Shown: in pieces, positions 47,730-59,100 of the stretch
Position numbering within the stretch: the stretch's first letter is position 1
How the letters are laid out: every line of letters begins with the position of its first letter
Source of the DNA: Platynereis dumerilii
Lineage: Eukaryota > Annelida > Polychaeta > Phyllodocida > Nereididae
Length of the DNA: 64,000 bases
Assembly: GCA_026936325.1 (NCBI GenBank)
Contig: JAPTHN010000011.1
Location: 25,336,501 to 25,400,500 of the forward strand
Reading direction: 5' to 3'
Notes under the pieces: model-generated
What the model was told of the DNA's origin: nothing
The model's database searches: none
What the model saw: only the letters and a program-made list of their open reading frames with translations
Translations under genes and position numbers: made by a program

Positions 47730-48983
47730 ATGTCAGACTCCGAATCTGACCATGATGTCACCAATGATGCACAAAGATGGAAAGAAAGAAAAGACCCGGG
47801 CGCCAGAAAACTCAGCCTACGGAGTAGTGGCCAAGCAAACAACTCTAACACCCAACTTATCGCCAAAGAAACTAACGATGGAGAAGCTAAAGGAGAAGGC
47901 ACTGAAGATATGCATGACTTACGTGAGGAACTAAACCAGGCTAAAGCCGACCTTCTTAAAACAAAATCTGAAAATCAGATGTTGAACAATAGACTATGTG
48001 AACTTGGTAAGGAGGTGGACACACTCTCCTATGAGTTAGCTAAATCGCAAGAGCTTCTAGAGGATGAGAAAATTTTTGCAGCCGACCTTCTGTTGAAATT
48101 CGATGAAAAACCAGGGGTAAAAGTGGCAACACCCAAAGTTCTATTTATCACGGACCGTGATAGTCAAATACTAACCAACCATGTCAAATCATCGAAACAT
48201 GATTGCACTCTACTCGTCACTGAAAGTTTAGCGGACTTTGCAGATAGCCTGGAGACACAATCCACTGTGGATGATATCCTATCATACGACCATCTCATTT
48301 TTTTCTTAGGCACCGCTGATATTCTGAAAAATGAAGACGGCCACAAGGTCGCAAATCGCCTGACACGTACACTCAGAATAATGCAAGAAAAGATACAGCG
48401 ACCAATTGCAGTGCTCAACCTCCCACCGATGGCAATTCACAAGCACATTTCTGCAATGGCTATAATAAACTCAAAACTAAATAGCACTGAAGTCAAAGGA
48501 ATCCAGATCATCAACATCAAAAATGTTATGCGAACCTTTTTGAAAGAACAAATCATTGCAGAAGATGGCTTTTCATTGACCGAGACAGGAGTCAAAGCAC
48601 TGGTTAAAGCTACTACTGATGAAATCAGTCCGGTCAGATCAGAGCATCAGGCGACCTCAGCAAGTAACCGCATTGTTGAAAAGGGCATCCCGGATGAGAA
48701 TATCGAGGAAGTGTTTAGAATTCCAGAAGATGACGTAGGGCGTGTCATTGGTAACAAAGGTGTCACAGTGAGAAGCATCCAGGAAAAAAGTGGTACCAGT
48801 GTGAATATCCAATCGTACTCACGTAGGGGCGAAACAGTATCGGCAGCATTTATAACTGGCAACTATCGACTGAGAACCGTTGCCAAAAGGGAAATTCGTC
48901 ACCACTTAGCCATGAAGCTGGAGAAGGGACAAAAGCGCTCTGCAAGTGAAAGGGCATCGCCACCGCCCAAATCAAATAGATGA
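47730..48983 (+). CDS. LINE ORF1 protein: coiled coil, degenerate SGNH fold, KH domain (417 aa)
   Basis: ORF1 of the L2-type LINE, probably an RNA-binding RNP protein that coats element RNA. Residues 1-55 are polar and acidic. Residues 60-118 form a heptad-like coiled coil (DLREELNQAKADLLKTKSEN). Residues about 134-300 look like an SGNH-hydrolase fold: VLFITDRDSQIL stands for the GDS block, FFLGTADI (194-198) for GxND, and DGFSLTETG (279-287) for the DxxH block. Asn is Ala and the catalytic His is Ser, so esterase activity is unlikely. Residues about 325-397 match a KH domain: VFRIPEDDVGRVIGNKGVTV with the GxxG loop GNKG at 341-344, then IQEKSGTSVNIQ. A basic Ser/Pro tail ends the protein. 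The ATG follows ACCCAAA; a TCTCTTTACAG tract just upstream resembles a 3' splice site. The stop overlaps the ORF2 ATG (ATGA). The frame has no internal break. Confidence 0.85.
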   Translation: MSDSESDHDVTNDAQRWKERKDPGARKLSLRSSGQANNSNTQLIAKETNDGEAKGEGTEDMHDLREELNQAKADLLKTKSENQMLNNRLCELGKEVDTLSYELAKSQELLEDEKIFAADLLLKFDEKPGVKVATPKVLFITDRDSQILTNHVKSSKHDCTLLVTESLADFADSLETQSTVDDILSYDHLIFFLGTADILKNEDGHKVANRLTRTLRIMQEKIQRPIAVLNLPPMAIHKHISAMAIINSKLNSTEVKGIQIINIKNVMRTFLKEQIIAEDGFSLTETGVKALVKATTDEISPVRSEHQATSASNRIVEKGIPDENIEEVFRIPEDDVGRVIGNKGVTVRSIQEKSGTSVNIQSYSRRGETVSAAFITGNYRLRTVAKREIRHHLAMKLEKGQKRSASERASPPPKSNR

Positions 48984-51900
48984 CAATTAAATATAAGCTG
49001 ACCAAGTATGATGCCGACCTATTGAATGTAAATAGTAAAATTTCTAAAGCATATCCAAGTATGTTTACTCATTCTGTTAACTCGTGTCATGATAGCTCTA
49101 TTTTGACAACCTGGCGCCTCACAAACACAGATTCATGTAGAGAAATGGGTTCTCAGAATCTGAAGTCCTCTGGTGTAGTCGATGGTAGCTCTCCTCAATC
49201 TATTGTTGCAGGCTCGAATTTGGTTACTTGGCTTGTGGTAGACCCGATGAATTGGTCAAATAAACCATCAAATGGCAACCCAAACTCTGATAAAGGTGTC
49301 AAGCGGGGTCTTGAGACATCCGGATGGAAGTCAATTGATACAGATAACTGGGTGTCTTCGGCAGAGCCTGGTAAAGTTGTTTAGAAGAATAAAGGAAAAA
49401 ATCTGTGGCAAGAGTGGGAAATTGAAGATTTTGATTATCATGATTGGTACACAAATAGAGCAAACCGGCAAACAAAGAAGGGTAACAGAATCAATCTGAG
49501 TCTCTGGAATGCTTGGAGTCTGAGAAACAAAATAGATCTCGTAGCCGATTACAGCTGTGAACACAATCTTGACATCCTGCTTTTTACTGTATGCTGGATT
49601 AAAGAAGATGAATCCTTTCTTCGAGCCGAACTGGAAAGGGATGGGCTATACAAATTCATATCAACTCCTCGTCCAGATAGGACAGGAGGAGGTGTTGGGT
49701 GCTTGCACAAAGGTCACCTAAACATAACCAAACTTGAAACTAAGCCAAGTGTAACTTTCGAACATCTGGCTTTAGACATCAAACCAAATGTCACAGTGCT
49801 TTTGGTCTATTGACCGGAGCCTTCTCAAAGAAATAGATACCAAATGTCAGACTTCTTCAATGAGCTCTCTGAATTGTTAGCTAGTTTCCAAACGGACAAA
49901 AAAGAAATTATTGTTGCTGGGGATTTCAACTTCCATATAAATAAACCAAACAACAGTCGTACCCAGAAGTTCCTGGAAATTCTAGAAACCTTCGAATTGA
50001 CTCAGCATATTGATGAACCAACACACAAGGCAGGAAATACCCTAGATCTTATAATTACCCGCAAAAACAGCAAGATCTTGAAATACTGTAAAGTAGATGA
50101 ACTGATATCAGACCACAACTCGGTGCTAGCGGAACTCGATCTTACTAAACCAAAGAAACTGGTGAAAAAGATCAAATATAGGAAAACAAGAAACATTAAA
50201 CTTGATATTGAACAGCACATCACAAAAGCTATGGAGCATGTCAAATTAAAGACTGATAAAAACAGACTAAACAGCTTGATATCATCATATGAAGCAACTC
50301 GGTCCATTCTAGACAAACATGCCCCGGAAATTGAAAAGGCAATAACGATCAGGGATCCCACCCCATGGAACACTGAAGATATAAAAGCAGCCAAAATAGC
50401 CAAACGAAAAGCAGAAAAGAAATGGAGAAGAACGAAGCTAGAGTCAGACTTTGAAGTCTTCAAAGAAAAGAGAAACAACTTAAACACAACGCTAGAAAAC
50501 TGCAAGAAAAATTACTTATCTAAGAAAATCATAGAGCATAAGAGTAACCCAAAAGCACTGTACAAGATTTTGAATTCGGTGCTTCACAGGAAAGGAGAAC
50601 TACCTCTACCAGCCAACAAAGATGACCACAAACTTGCATCTGATTTTTTCAGACTTTTTTGAAGACAAAATTGACAAGATATTTACAAAACTTGATCAGG
50701 CAGAAGATAACGTGCAAACAACCATCCCACATACCTTCAAAGGTCTACCACTGTCACACTTCTCGAGACTCAGCATAGCGGAGGTCCGGAAAATTATTAA
50801 TGGAATGCACCCAAACACTCTACAATCAATCCCCTCCCGACATGGCTAATCGAAGAATGCCTAGAGCAATTCCTACCAGTCATCACCGAGTTTGTAAATC
50901 TCTCCTTGAAGATTGGGATTATGCCTGACTCCCTTAAGCATGCAATAATTAAACCACACTTGAAAAAACTGAACAGTGACCTGGTACTTAAAAACTACAG
51001 ACCAGTGTCAAATCTCAAGTTTCTCAGCAAAATAGTTGAGAGTGCAGTGATCACGCAGTACACCGCACATTTGACCAAAAATAACCTACTAGACTCCAAA
51101 CAATTGGCATATAAGTCGAACCACAGCACTGAAACCTGACAAAGGTACAGTGGGTTGAAAAAGTATACACCCCCCTGGAGTGGTCTTCCAATTTTCTGTC
51201 ATATCTTCCGTCAGAAATGCATCATCAATCCCATACTACATGCTCATACTGACCTCTCTTGTAACCTATATTCACCATAAAATTCTGGGTGGTAAGTCAT
51301 GGACGAGTAGAAAAAAATAATTCATTGAAAATCAGTGTTGCAAAAGTATACACCCCCTTCATGTAGTGAGATTGTATGCTGCTATAAAAAGTTTCCAGCT
51401 TCTGGAAGTCCAAGAGAGCATTATGTGAATGATTATCTATATTATTTAAGCAGTTAGTGCTGTTTTAAGTAATTTTTTAGAAACTTCCATCTTGTGTAGA
51501 CTGGTTCTAAATATGTATTCTAGGTGCCAGTTTCGCCTGTCATACAAGAACCAGCTTCTCAGATAAATGAGAAAAATTCAAGGAAATGAGCTGGACAAGT
51601 GTATACTTACCCTGATAGCACCCAAGACACTTTCCGGTTTGATGTCTTTGAAAGAACTAAAAAATGAGTATGATCAAAATTTTTGATAATTTTCATATTA
51701 TATCACAAATTGGGAGATGAGAAAACATATCCCTCAAACTTGATTGAGCATTATCAATCGCACCTACTTTATATTCGTAGCTGATAGAACCGTACATGGA
51801 TAATTGCATTATTGAAAACACATATTAAAAGACACAAGACATCAAATGGGAGAGGGCCAAAACTAAGCATCGCCGCAGGTTCCTATGACCATATGTATTT

Positions 51901-53763
51901 TAAAATTCTGTTGCAGATACTGAAATGAAACTTTTTCTAGGTTGTATTGAGGTGTGTCCCTGCCTCTCCAGCCCTTTTCTTGCTTTTTGGGGGCTTCCCA
52001 AGGAAAGAGTATCCCAACACCTTTTGTCAGGTACAAATGTCAGTTCATTCTGACACTGTTCTTGGGGATGCTGATGTGTAATTAGGGCTCAAAATATATT
52101 TGTTCCCCATTCAACCTCTAAAATTCTCAAATGCACCTTATCAACATCATTAAATATCTGTTTTATTTTCATATTGAATTTTTTACAGTTTTTATTTACA
52201 GTAGGTTGACTTTGTGATATTTTCCATCCACAGTCGACCACAGAAGTTACAGAAATTGGATAAAACAATCCAAGATGTTAAAAACTAATCAGAGATCATC
52301 TATTTATGTCATAATTTTACCTTTTTAGGTACATCATTATTGTCACTGAAAAAACATCAACAAATTACAAGGGGTGTATACTTTTGCAACACTAATTTTT
52401 GCTTGTTTAATTTTTTCTACTCTTCCATGACTTACCACCAAGAATTTTATGGTGAATATAGGTTACAAGAGAGGTCAGTATGAGCATGTAGAACTATGGG
52501 ATTGATGATGCATTTCTGACGGAAGATATGACAGAAAATTGGAAGACCACTCCAGGGGGGTGTATACTTTTTCAACCCACTGTACATAATGATATCATGG
52601 AAAACGGCAACAAAGGTGAAATAACAATGCTTGTACTTCTTGACCTGTCGGCAGCATTTGACACAATTGATCATGAGATCCTCTTGAAAAGACTAGAAAA
52701 TGTGTATGGTATAAAAGGAAGTGCTCTACACTGGTTCCAGACATATTTATCAGACATAACACAGGCAGTTGTGGTAAAAGAAGCCATGTCTAATCCGAAA
52801 CCGCTCAAATTTGGTGTACCTCAAGGATCTAAGCTGGGTCCAATTCTGTTTAATTCCTATATTGCACCGCTTAGCAATGTAGCTATGAGACACAACGTTG
52901 AGGACCAGAAATGCTGATGATGAACAACTTATACTCTCCTACAAACCCAACAACACAGAGGTTCAAGCAGCACGAGTCAAGATGGAGCTATGCATAAACG
53001 AAATCAGAGATTTCCTGCACCAAAATAAGCTCTGTAACAATGGTGAAAAAACTGAAGTAATTATTTTTGGTACAAAGCAAATGCACGAAAAACTAGCAGT
53101 TGACTCTCTAAAGGTTGATAATGTAGAGATCAAATTTGCCAGCCATGTGAGAAATTTAGGAGTTATTTTTGATAACTGGATGACGTCTGAAAGACAAGTA
53201 AACAAAATGTGCAAATCAGTCTACTTCAACATAAGGAACATCTCATTCATCAAAAAGAGTTTAAGCAAAGAAAACTTGAGAACCATTGTTAATGCACTGG
53301 TAACTCCCCACCTTGATTACTGCAACGGACTTCTACATGGAGTTGCAAGTAAGAACCTGAAAAAACTTCAAAGTGGCACAAAACTCAGCTGTGAGGCTGA
53401 TTGAGAATCTACACAAAAGAGACCACATCACGCAGAAAAGAAAAGAATTACACTGGTTGCCAATTAAAGCTAGAATTGAATACAAGATACTGTCACTAAC
53501 TTGGAGAATACTAAACAACCAGGCACCAACCTACGTGACAAATCTCATTTCAAAAAAACAAGAGCCACAAACTCTTCGGAGCTCAGACAGAAATTTCCTT
53601 GAAATACCCTCAACTAGATTAAACAACAGTTGGGGTGATAGGGCTTTTAGCAGGGTGAGTCCGACGCTCTGGAATAACCTTCCTGAGCACATAAAACAAC
53701 TAGATACAATAGAATCTTTTAAGAGAAAGCTGAAAACTCATCTCTTCAAGAAATACTATTAAC
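48980..53763 (+). pseudogene. LINE ORF2: AP endonuclease and reverse transcriptase, broken
   Basis: The ATG overlaps the ORF1 stop. A poorly conserved N-terminal part (48980-49384) is followed in the same frame by the endonuclease: LSLWNAWSLRNKIDL, LLFTVCWIKEDE (the catalytic Glu of the usual TETW block is Val), GGGVGCL, VAGDFNFHIN, LDLIITR, and SDHNSVL with the catalytic His. TAG at 49382 and TGA at 49811 interrupt this frame, which otherwise stays open to 50662. Frameshifts lie near 50655 and 50845. The RT follows: LKNYRPVSNLKFLSKIVE, then the Tc1-like insertion at 51148-52582, then [31 protein letters not shown] and [11 protein letters not shown], where the usual YADD Tyr is Asn, after another frameshift near 52900. 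The C-terminal region (53373-53762) has ELHWLPIKARIEYKIL and LKTHLFKKYY. Inactive in both enzymes. Confidence 0.88.
51148..52582. mobile_element. Non-autonomous Tc1/mariner-type element, 1435 bp, inside ORF2
   Basis: TA duplications sit at 51146-51147 and 52583-52584. The ends start CAGTGGGTTGAAAAAGTATA, typical of Tc1-like termini. The inverted repeats are long, about 210 bp each (51148-51360 and 52370-52582), with an internal CAAAAGTATACACCCCC echo of the terminal motif. The 1-kb interior shows no transposase frame. Removing the element and one TA restores a continuous LINE sequence (ACAAAGGTACATAATGATAT). It inserted after the LINE. Confidence 0.92.
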
Positions 53764-53845
53764 AAACAAGACTGAAGCGCCGATGAGCAAGATACTTGGA
53801 ATTGGCGCTATATAAATTATTATTATTATCATTATTATTATTATC
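53764..53845 (+). other. LINE 3' UTR and tail
   Basis: The sequence after the ORF2 stop is short: GAAGCGCCGATGAGCAAG, then TTGGCGCTATATAAATTATT and the ATT repeat. A related 3' end is seen inverted at 61161-61250 and at 63301-63370. The conserved end is probably the RT recognition site for this family, as is known for L2/CR1-type elements and their SINEs. Confidence 0.7.
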
Positions 53846-55376
53846 TCATGGTGAATATTTGGCTAATATCACAAAAAAAGAAGAAGATTAGATTAGTAGG
53901 GAATAAAGTGGACCATTTATAAAGGACAAAGGAATTATTGCTGAGAAATATAGGCATGCTTAGTTTTACATATTTTAGGTACACCTTATTCTGCAAAACT
54001 GACAATCAATCCAACACCTAAACATTAATAACCCATTTTTGTAGGAACATCTCAGATCTGTGTTAAAAGCTCCAAATGAAGAAATACTTTACATGGGAAG
54101 TCCCTAACTTATTGGCCATAAAGCATCAGCAAAGTGCTTTGTCATCAATTTATGTGTACTACAGTGGTGTAGCTACATGAGTTTCTGGAGGGGGCCAAGA
54201 GGAAGTTGGACTTGCAGAGATACTTTCCTTATGGTAGGAGTACCTTCCTGATTGACCTCCAATATTAGGAGGGTGTTAATACCACAGAGGAGGTGTCTGT
54301 GAGTACAAATTTAAGATCAAGTATATATTGCCCTCTCTTGATATGGAAGTAGCTACACCCCCATAGCATCAAGGTCATGGTTGAGTGAGCAGGTGCTTGG
54401 TGTTCATGGTCGAGTGATCGGGGACCATATCCAAAGCACACCTGGAGCATAATTATCCCATAGAAGCTCATAGAGATTTCCTTCAGAAAATTGGTTAAAT
54501 ATAAGTACTGAATATGTATATAAAGATTTGGGATGATATAATAGATGTGGCCAAACAACACTGTATGAAAATATTATATATTCAACTCCTCACAACTCCT
54601 GTGATTTTCATAAGCACATGAAAGGTGTAATAATCCAAATATGCAACCCAGCATTAGTTTGTTGTTATAGAAATAGTAATTTCATGTTCCTGACAAAGAT
54701 TTTAAAGGGCTTCTCATTGCCTGGTTTGCTGTCTGTGTTTGTAACACCTGTAATTAGGCATGTCTAATAATGAGGTAACTAAATGTGAAATCACAGTTGG
54801 TACATTGGAGGTATATGTTACTGCACATGCATAACAAATCAACAGAATATTATAAAAATAAAATATGTGTTTGAAGAAATTTCATATTTCATGCAAAGCT
54901 TCCTACAATTCTTTTTTAAAAGAATTTCTTGTTATTTAATTAATTGCAACATTTCAGTCCCTAATGCCACAACACTCGATATATTGAGCTTTGTATGCCT
55001 ATAAAAATACCATATATCTTCCTCCTTATTATTTTTGTTTATCAGACTATCTGCAACCCTTATTGAGTAGAGCAGAGGGGTATTCATTTAACCATTATTA
55101 TATATTGCAGTAAAATTGTAATATAATGTGGAATGTATGGTCAGGAGACACTCTTATTGTTCAAATTGGAAGCTGGAAAGAGCGCCACATTGAAATGACA
55201 GTAGTTTGTGACTATTTGATTTCATTTGTTATATAGGTGGTAGCTTTAATTACTTAGAAAATCTTATTATCAAATGTAGCATTTCATATTGTCCTCACAT
55301 TTTATCAGCAAGGAAATATGACTGCTGAAGTATTTTTGTTTTACTATAGATACTATGTGACTGATTTTTATATGAC
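53846..55376. other. No gene seen
   Basis: Non-coding AT-rich sequence. GTGGTGTAGCTACATG near 54172 and AAGTAGCTACACCCCC near 54347 form an imperfect inverted pair that could be the ends of a 190-bp MITE, but no duplication of the target is clear. Confidence 0.35.
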
Positions 55377-58300
55377 CCTGTTCAGTGACCATCATCTCTC
55401 AGCAGTTGACAAGAATTTCTTGGGGGCACACCACTACGTTGGAATGGCAGACAATTTGCAGGACAAGCATTCTTGGACATCCAATATCCTGAAGAGAGGA
55501 CTTCATCACCAGGAGTTGTGTAACCTGAGTTGACAGCAAGACAGCTGCTGAATGGAGATGAGTAGAAGGGCAAAGTTTAGACCTTTTTCATACTATTTCC
55601 TATTTAAAAAAAGACAGAAGGCTGTTATGCACTAGAGTGGGCACTTTGAAAACAATCAAAATCCCATTAATCTTAGAAGGAGATGACAAAGATGAGTCCG
55701 CATTTTAGAAAGTGCCAGAGACCAGCCAACACGTCTTTTACGTCCTTTATGCCTCATGATTAACCATAGATTCAAAATTAACATTCTTCACCATGATCTA
55801 ACATCAACCTTTAACAATGTACTTGCTGCAGTATGCACTGTTTGAGGGCATGAATTGCTGTGTGTCTGCCCAGCAAGCTCTAACATTTAACATAATTATA
55901 CAGTCTGTTTGTCTAATCGATGTTATAAAAACCATTTCAGACCAAAGTAACATTTTGAAATATTCTTTTAATATTACATGTTAAAGTTCTTGCTGGCTGC
56001 TAATTTTTCAAAATATTATATCATTGATGTCTATGATTGATGTTGATAGACAAGACATAATGCAGTAATCTTTTTAAAAGTTGACACTGACAAAAGAAAG
56101 CCTTGCTTTGATAATGAATCATTACAAAAGACATCAGCAAATCCCATTTATTAGAATGGACATTATGCTGGTAGTTGTAAATGTCCATTTGACATATATA
56201 TATAGAAGAATGATAGAAGGGTTTATTCCAGCACACAATGGTTTGCAGGCTTGTATGTATATTTAAAATGGGATATACCTTCAGATGTAACTTAATTACA
56301 GTGTAGTCAAAATTTATCTGGGAACCTTTTACAAGGTTTCAAAAGGCAGGAAATGCAGTCTAAGCCCTGGAAGTCTCATCACTGTCTTAAAGGTTACATC
56401 AGCTTATTTGTAGTTCTTTCCCGGCATTTGTCCTTTTAGGAACAGTACTTTTACCCAAGCAGTCTGCTGCCATTTCCTTTGCTTGTCGTGGGATCTGCAA
56501 TCTCTGCAGAGTCCCCAGCAAGTTGCTTTGAAATCCTTTTTCCAATCTCTCCATGAGTCTTGAATTCTGCTGCATGGATGTGGAGGGGAAGTTTCATCTT
56601 TTCCTCATAAAATTCACATCAACTTCATCATTGGGAATTTAATATTGTCCCCATCTAAACTTTTTTGGGGTTGTGGAGTAAAATCGTATATAAATTTTGC
56701 CCCTTGAAGTGCAACAAGCCTAACTTGATTGGCTGTAACCATGCTTCTATCCATTTTATACTACCACAGCTGTTAAAGCATTGAAAAGGTTGCTTATCAC
56801 TTGAAATCCATTTGCATTGAATGCATGAACACCAAATGACAGACATTTTTTTGTCTCTCGGTAGTTTACAAGAATTCTTGGATTCTTGGGGGGGGGAGGG
56901 TGCCGGTGGCCTGCAAGGGCACACAATTTGCAGGGCATGCATACTTTGACATCCAATATCCTGAAGAAAGGACTTCATCACCAGGAGTTGTGTAACCTGA
57001 GTTGACAGAAAGAGAGCTGCTGAATGAAGATGAGCAGAAAGCCAAAGTAAAGGCTTTTCTCATAGTTTGGTCACTTTCACTGTAGTATTGCTGACCATCG
57101 AAATTTCACTGCAAGTTTTAAACCTCTAAATTGAAACGTTTTAAAAGTGATGTCAGGTGAGAGCTCAGTTTCACAGCTGACTTCCATATTCTTTAGCATT
57201 GCAATGCACATGTATGTGAAGTAGCTGCAAGCTTCGATGTCATTTTATACTTGGTAAGATTTCCCAACCAATGTGAATCCATCTGAACTGAGCATCACAG
57301 TTTCAACACAATGTCAGATTAAAAATTGGGTAGAGATAACGGGCAGATTTCATAAAATATTGCAAAATGACTTACCACTAGTTACATTAGCACAATTCTG
57401 ATCTTGCAGTTACATTGGCAGTTACATTAGCAAGAAAAAAAACAGCTACCACTCCAAGTTGTTTATGTTGTTGGTGATCTATAAATAATGCACATTTTTC
57501 AATAAAATTTTAGAATTTCATATTTTAGATTTGCTTAGATAGCAAAAAAACTGAGAAATTTATTTGTAGAAGTTGCTAATGTAACATCAGTGTCCACTGA
57601 GACAGAATGGAGTTACATTAGCAGTCTCTTTTATTTTTCCTTTTTAAGAGTAGTTTATAGTTATGAATACAATTGCAAATGGTTCAAAACAAGTCTTTTA
57701 AATGTATTTTATCAATCACATATCATTATATTTTGCTAAAGTGTTTTCTGTTGATTCTACAAAGTGCCAAAGTGAGCCTGTCAGATGACCAGTAAGTTTT
57801 ACCATCCATTATTGTCCTTATTAGAGATAAGAGCAAAAAAGTTGCATATTGATGGATTTTATTATGGATATTTATTCTTTAGCTCACTCATTTGGTAATG
57901 GGTTCACATGCTTCAGGAAGCAACAAATAAGTAATAAAACAGGAGGGGCAGTTTAAGATACTCTGTGAGCACATTTTCGTGAAATCTGCCCTTGCTAAAT
58001 AGGCCTACTGTTCTCTGTAGATACACAGTCTCTATTATATGACTGCTCAAATAATAACACCCATACAGGATGCAGGATTAATTCATCAATTATGTTGCTG
58101 TAATACACATTATTATTCAGGAATTGTGTATTAAATAAGCTGACACAACAGCTATGACAAGCTCCTTTTGCGTTCATGTCATAAGACAGAAGTAGAGCAC
58201 ACACGTTCAAAGGTTTCTTCTTTGGAAGTGAAGCGTTATTTTTAGGCAGAGCCTATTTCTCTGTTGAGCATTGAACTTTGCATCTGCACTGTTGGCCTAC

Positions 58301-58496
58301 TATCTCTGTTGCCTGGTTGCTCAGATTGTCAATATTAGCGTGCTCTAAACTAAGGCAGGTCGGCAAAAGATGCTTTTAAATTTAATATGGACCGGATGTG
58401 AAAACATAGCACAGGTAAGAAAATACCTGCTATCACATTTTATGATTAGACGATAATCCTCAGAGATAGGCCTATATATATACTATTGCTCATAAA
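55377..58496 (-). repeat. Inverted-duplicated repeat B/C block, minus-strand copy
   Basis: Reverse complement of 42531-44405 in the same block order: second block B (55377-55575), block C (56335-56700), block B (56860-57060), the 57150-57310 segment, and the end ACTATTGCTCATAAATA at 58480-58496. It is longer, with an extra 750 bp or so between the second B and C, and the GTTACATTAGCA-rich part at 57.4 kb. It lacks the MITE at 43220-43408. Confidence 0.75.
57381..57623. repeat. Cluster of GTTACATTAGCA words
   Basis: The 12-mer occurs at 57381, 57421 and 57612, with a one-base variant near 57410. Its complement TGCTAATGTAAC is at 57574. Purpose unknown; it could be the subterminal repeats of a small element. 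Confidence 0.5.
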
Positions 58497-58501
58497 TATA
58501 A

Positions 58502-58803
58502 TTAACTACAATTTATACCCTAATCATAATTCTCGGCGATCGATTTTGTTTGAGCTCGGGCCTTGCGGAATCAATAATGACAGACCTAGAAGTTGGCAAA
58601 TATGCAACCTAAATTATTTATCTTCATGGCATGGGCGATTATTATTCGCTGATTTCAGGATATATACTCCGTCTGTAGCCAAATAACCGTTTTTGCAGGG
58701 GGCGGAAATCCAATTCCTGAATCTTAGAAGAGCCAGAACATCAGCTGACTTCTGACCTAATTCCATGACCCGGTTATACAATGATGCAAGACATTGCACT
58801 TTC
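58502..58803. repeat. 302-bp direct repeat, copy 1
   Basis: Near identical to 60813-61114; by eye I see one difference (CCAATTCC against CCAACTCC). It begins TTAACTACAATTTATACCC and ends GACATTGCACTTTC. On the minus strand both copies keep an open frame containing CLASLYNRVMELGQKSADVL and GYLATDGVYILKSANNN. This faintly resembles the last block of LINE ORF1 esterases (DGVHL). That reading is weak. Confidence 0.85.
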
Positions 58804-58817
58804 TTTGAGAAGGGGGG

Positions 58818-59100
58818 GCTTGAAAAAATTTGTCCAAAAAAAATTTAAAAAAAAAAAAAATTTTCAAAAAAAAAAAAAAAAAATTCCGAAAAACCCAAAA
58901 ATTCCGAAAAACCAAAAATTCCGAAAAACCAAAAAATTTCGAAAAATCCAAAAATCTCCGAAAAACCCAAAAATGTAAAAAAAAAAAAATTTTTCCAAAA
59001 AAAAAAAAAATTTCCGAAAAACCAAAAAATCCCGAAAAACCAAAACTTTTCCAAAATAAAAAATAAAATCCATAAATCACAAAAAATTTGTAAAATAAAA
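58818..59100. repeat. A-rich minisatellite (TTCCGAAAAACCAAAAA type)
   Basis: Poly(A) tracts alternate with about eight units of ATTCCGAAAAACC(C)AAAA. The Lys- and Phe-rich frames read from both strands are artefacts of this composition. It follows directly on the first 302-bp copy and is absent after the second. Confidence 0.85.

Larger units (their letters stand above)
45350..53845 (+). mobile_element. L2/CR1-type LINE with monomeric 5' end, ORF1, ORF2 and ATT tail
   Basis: The order is 153-bp monomers, a short leader, ORF1 (47730-48983), and ORF2 (from 48980) with AP endonuclease, RT and a long C-terminal region. The 3' end is ATTGGCGCTATATAAATTAT followed by an (ATT)n tail to about 53845. 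Without the 1435-bp DNA transposon and the monomers, the body is about 4.8 kb, usual for CR1/L2 elements. The C-terminal LRSSD...GDRAFS...LWNNLPE...LKTHLF pattern is typical of the L2/CR1 group. ORF1 is open throughout while ORF2 has several breaks, so this copy cannot be autonomous. Confidence 0.88.
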
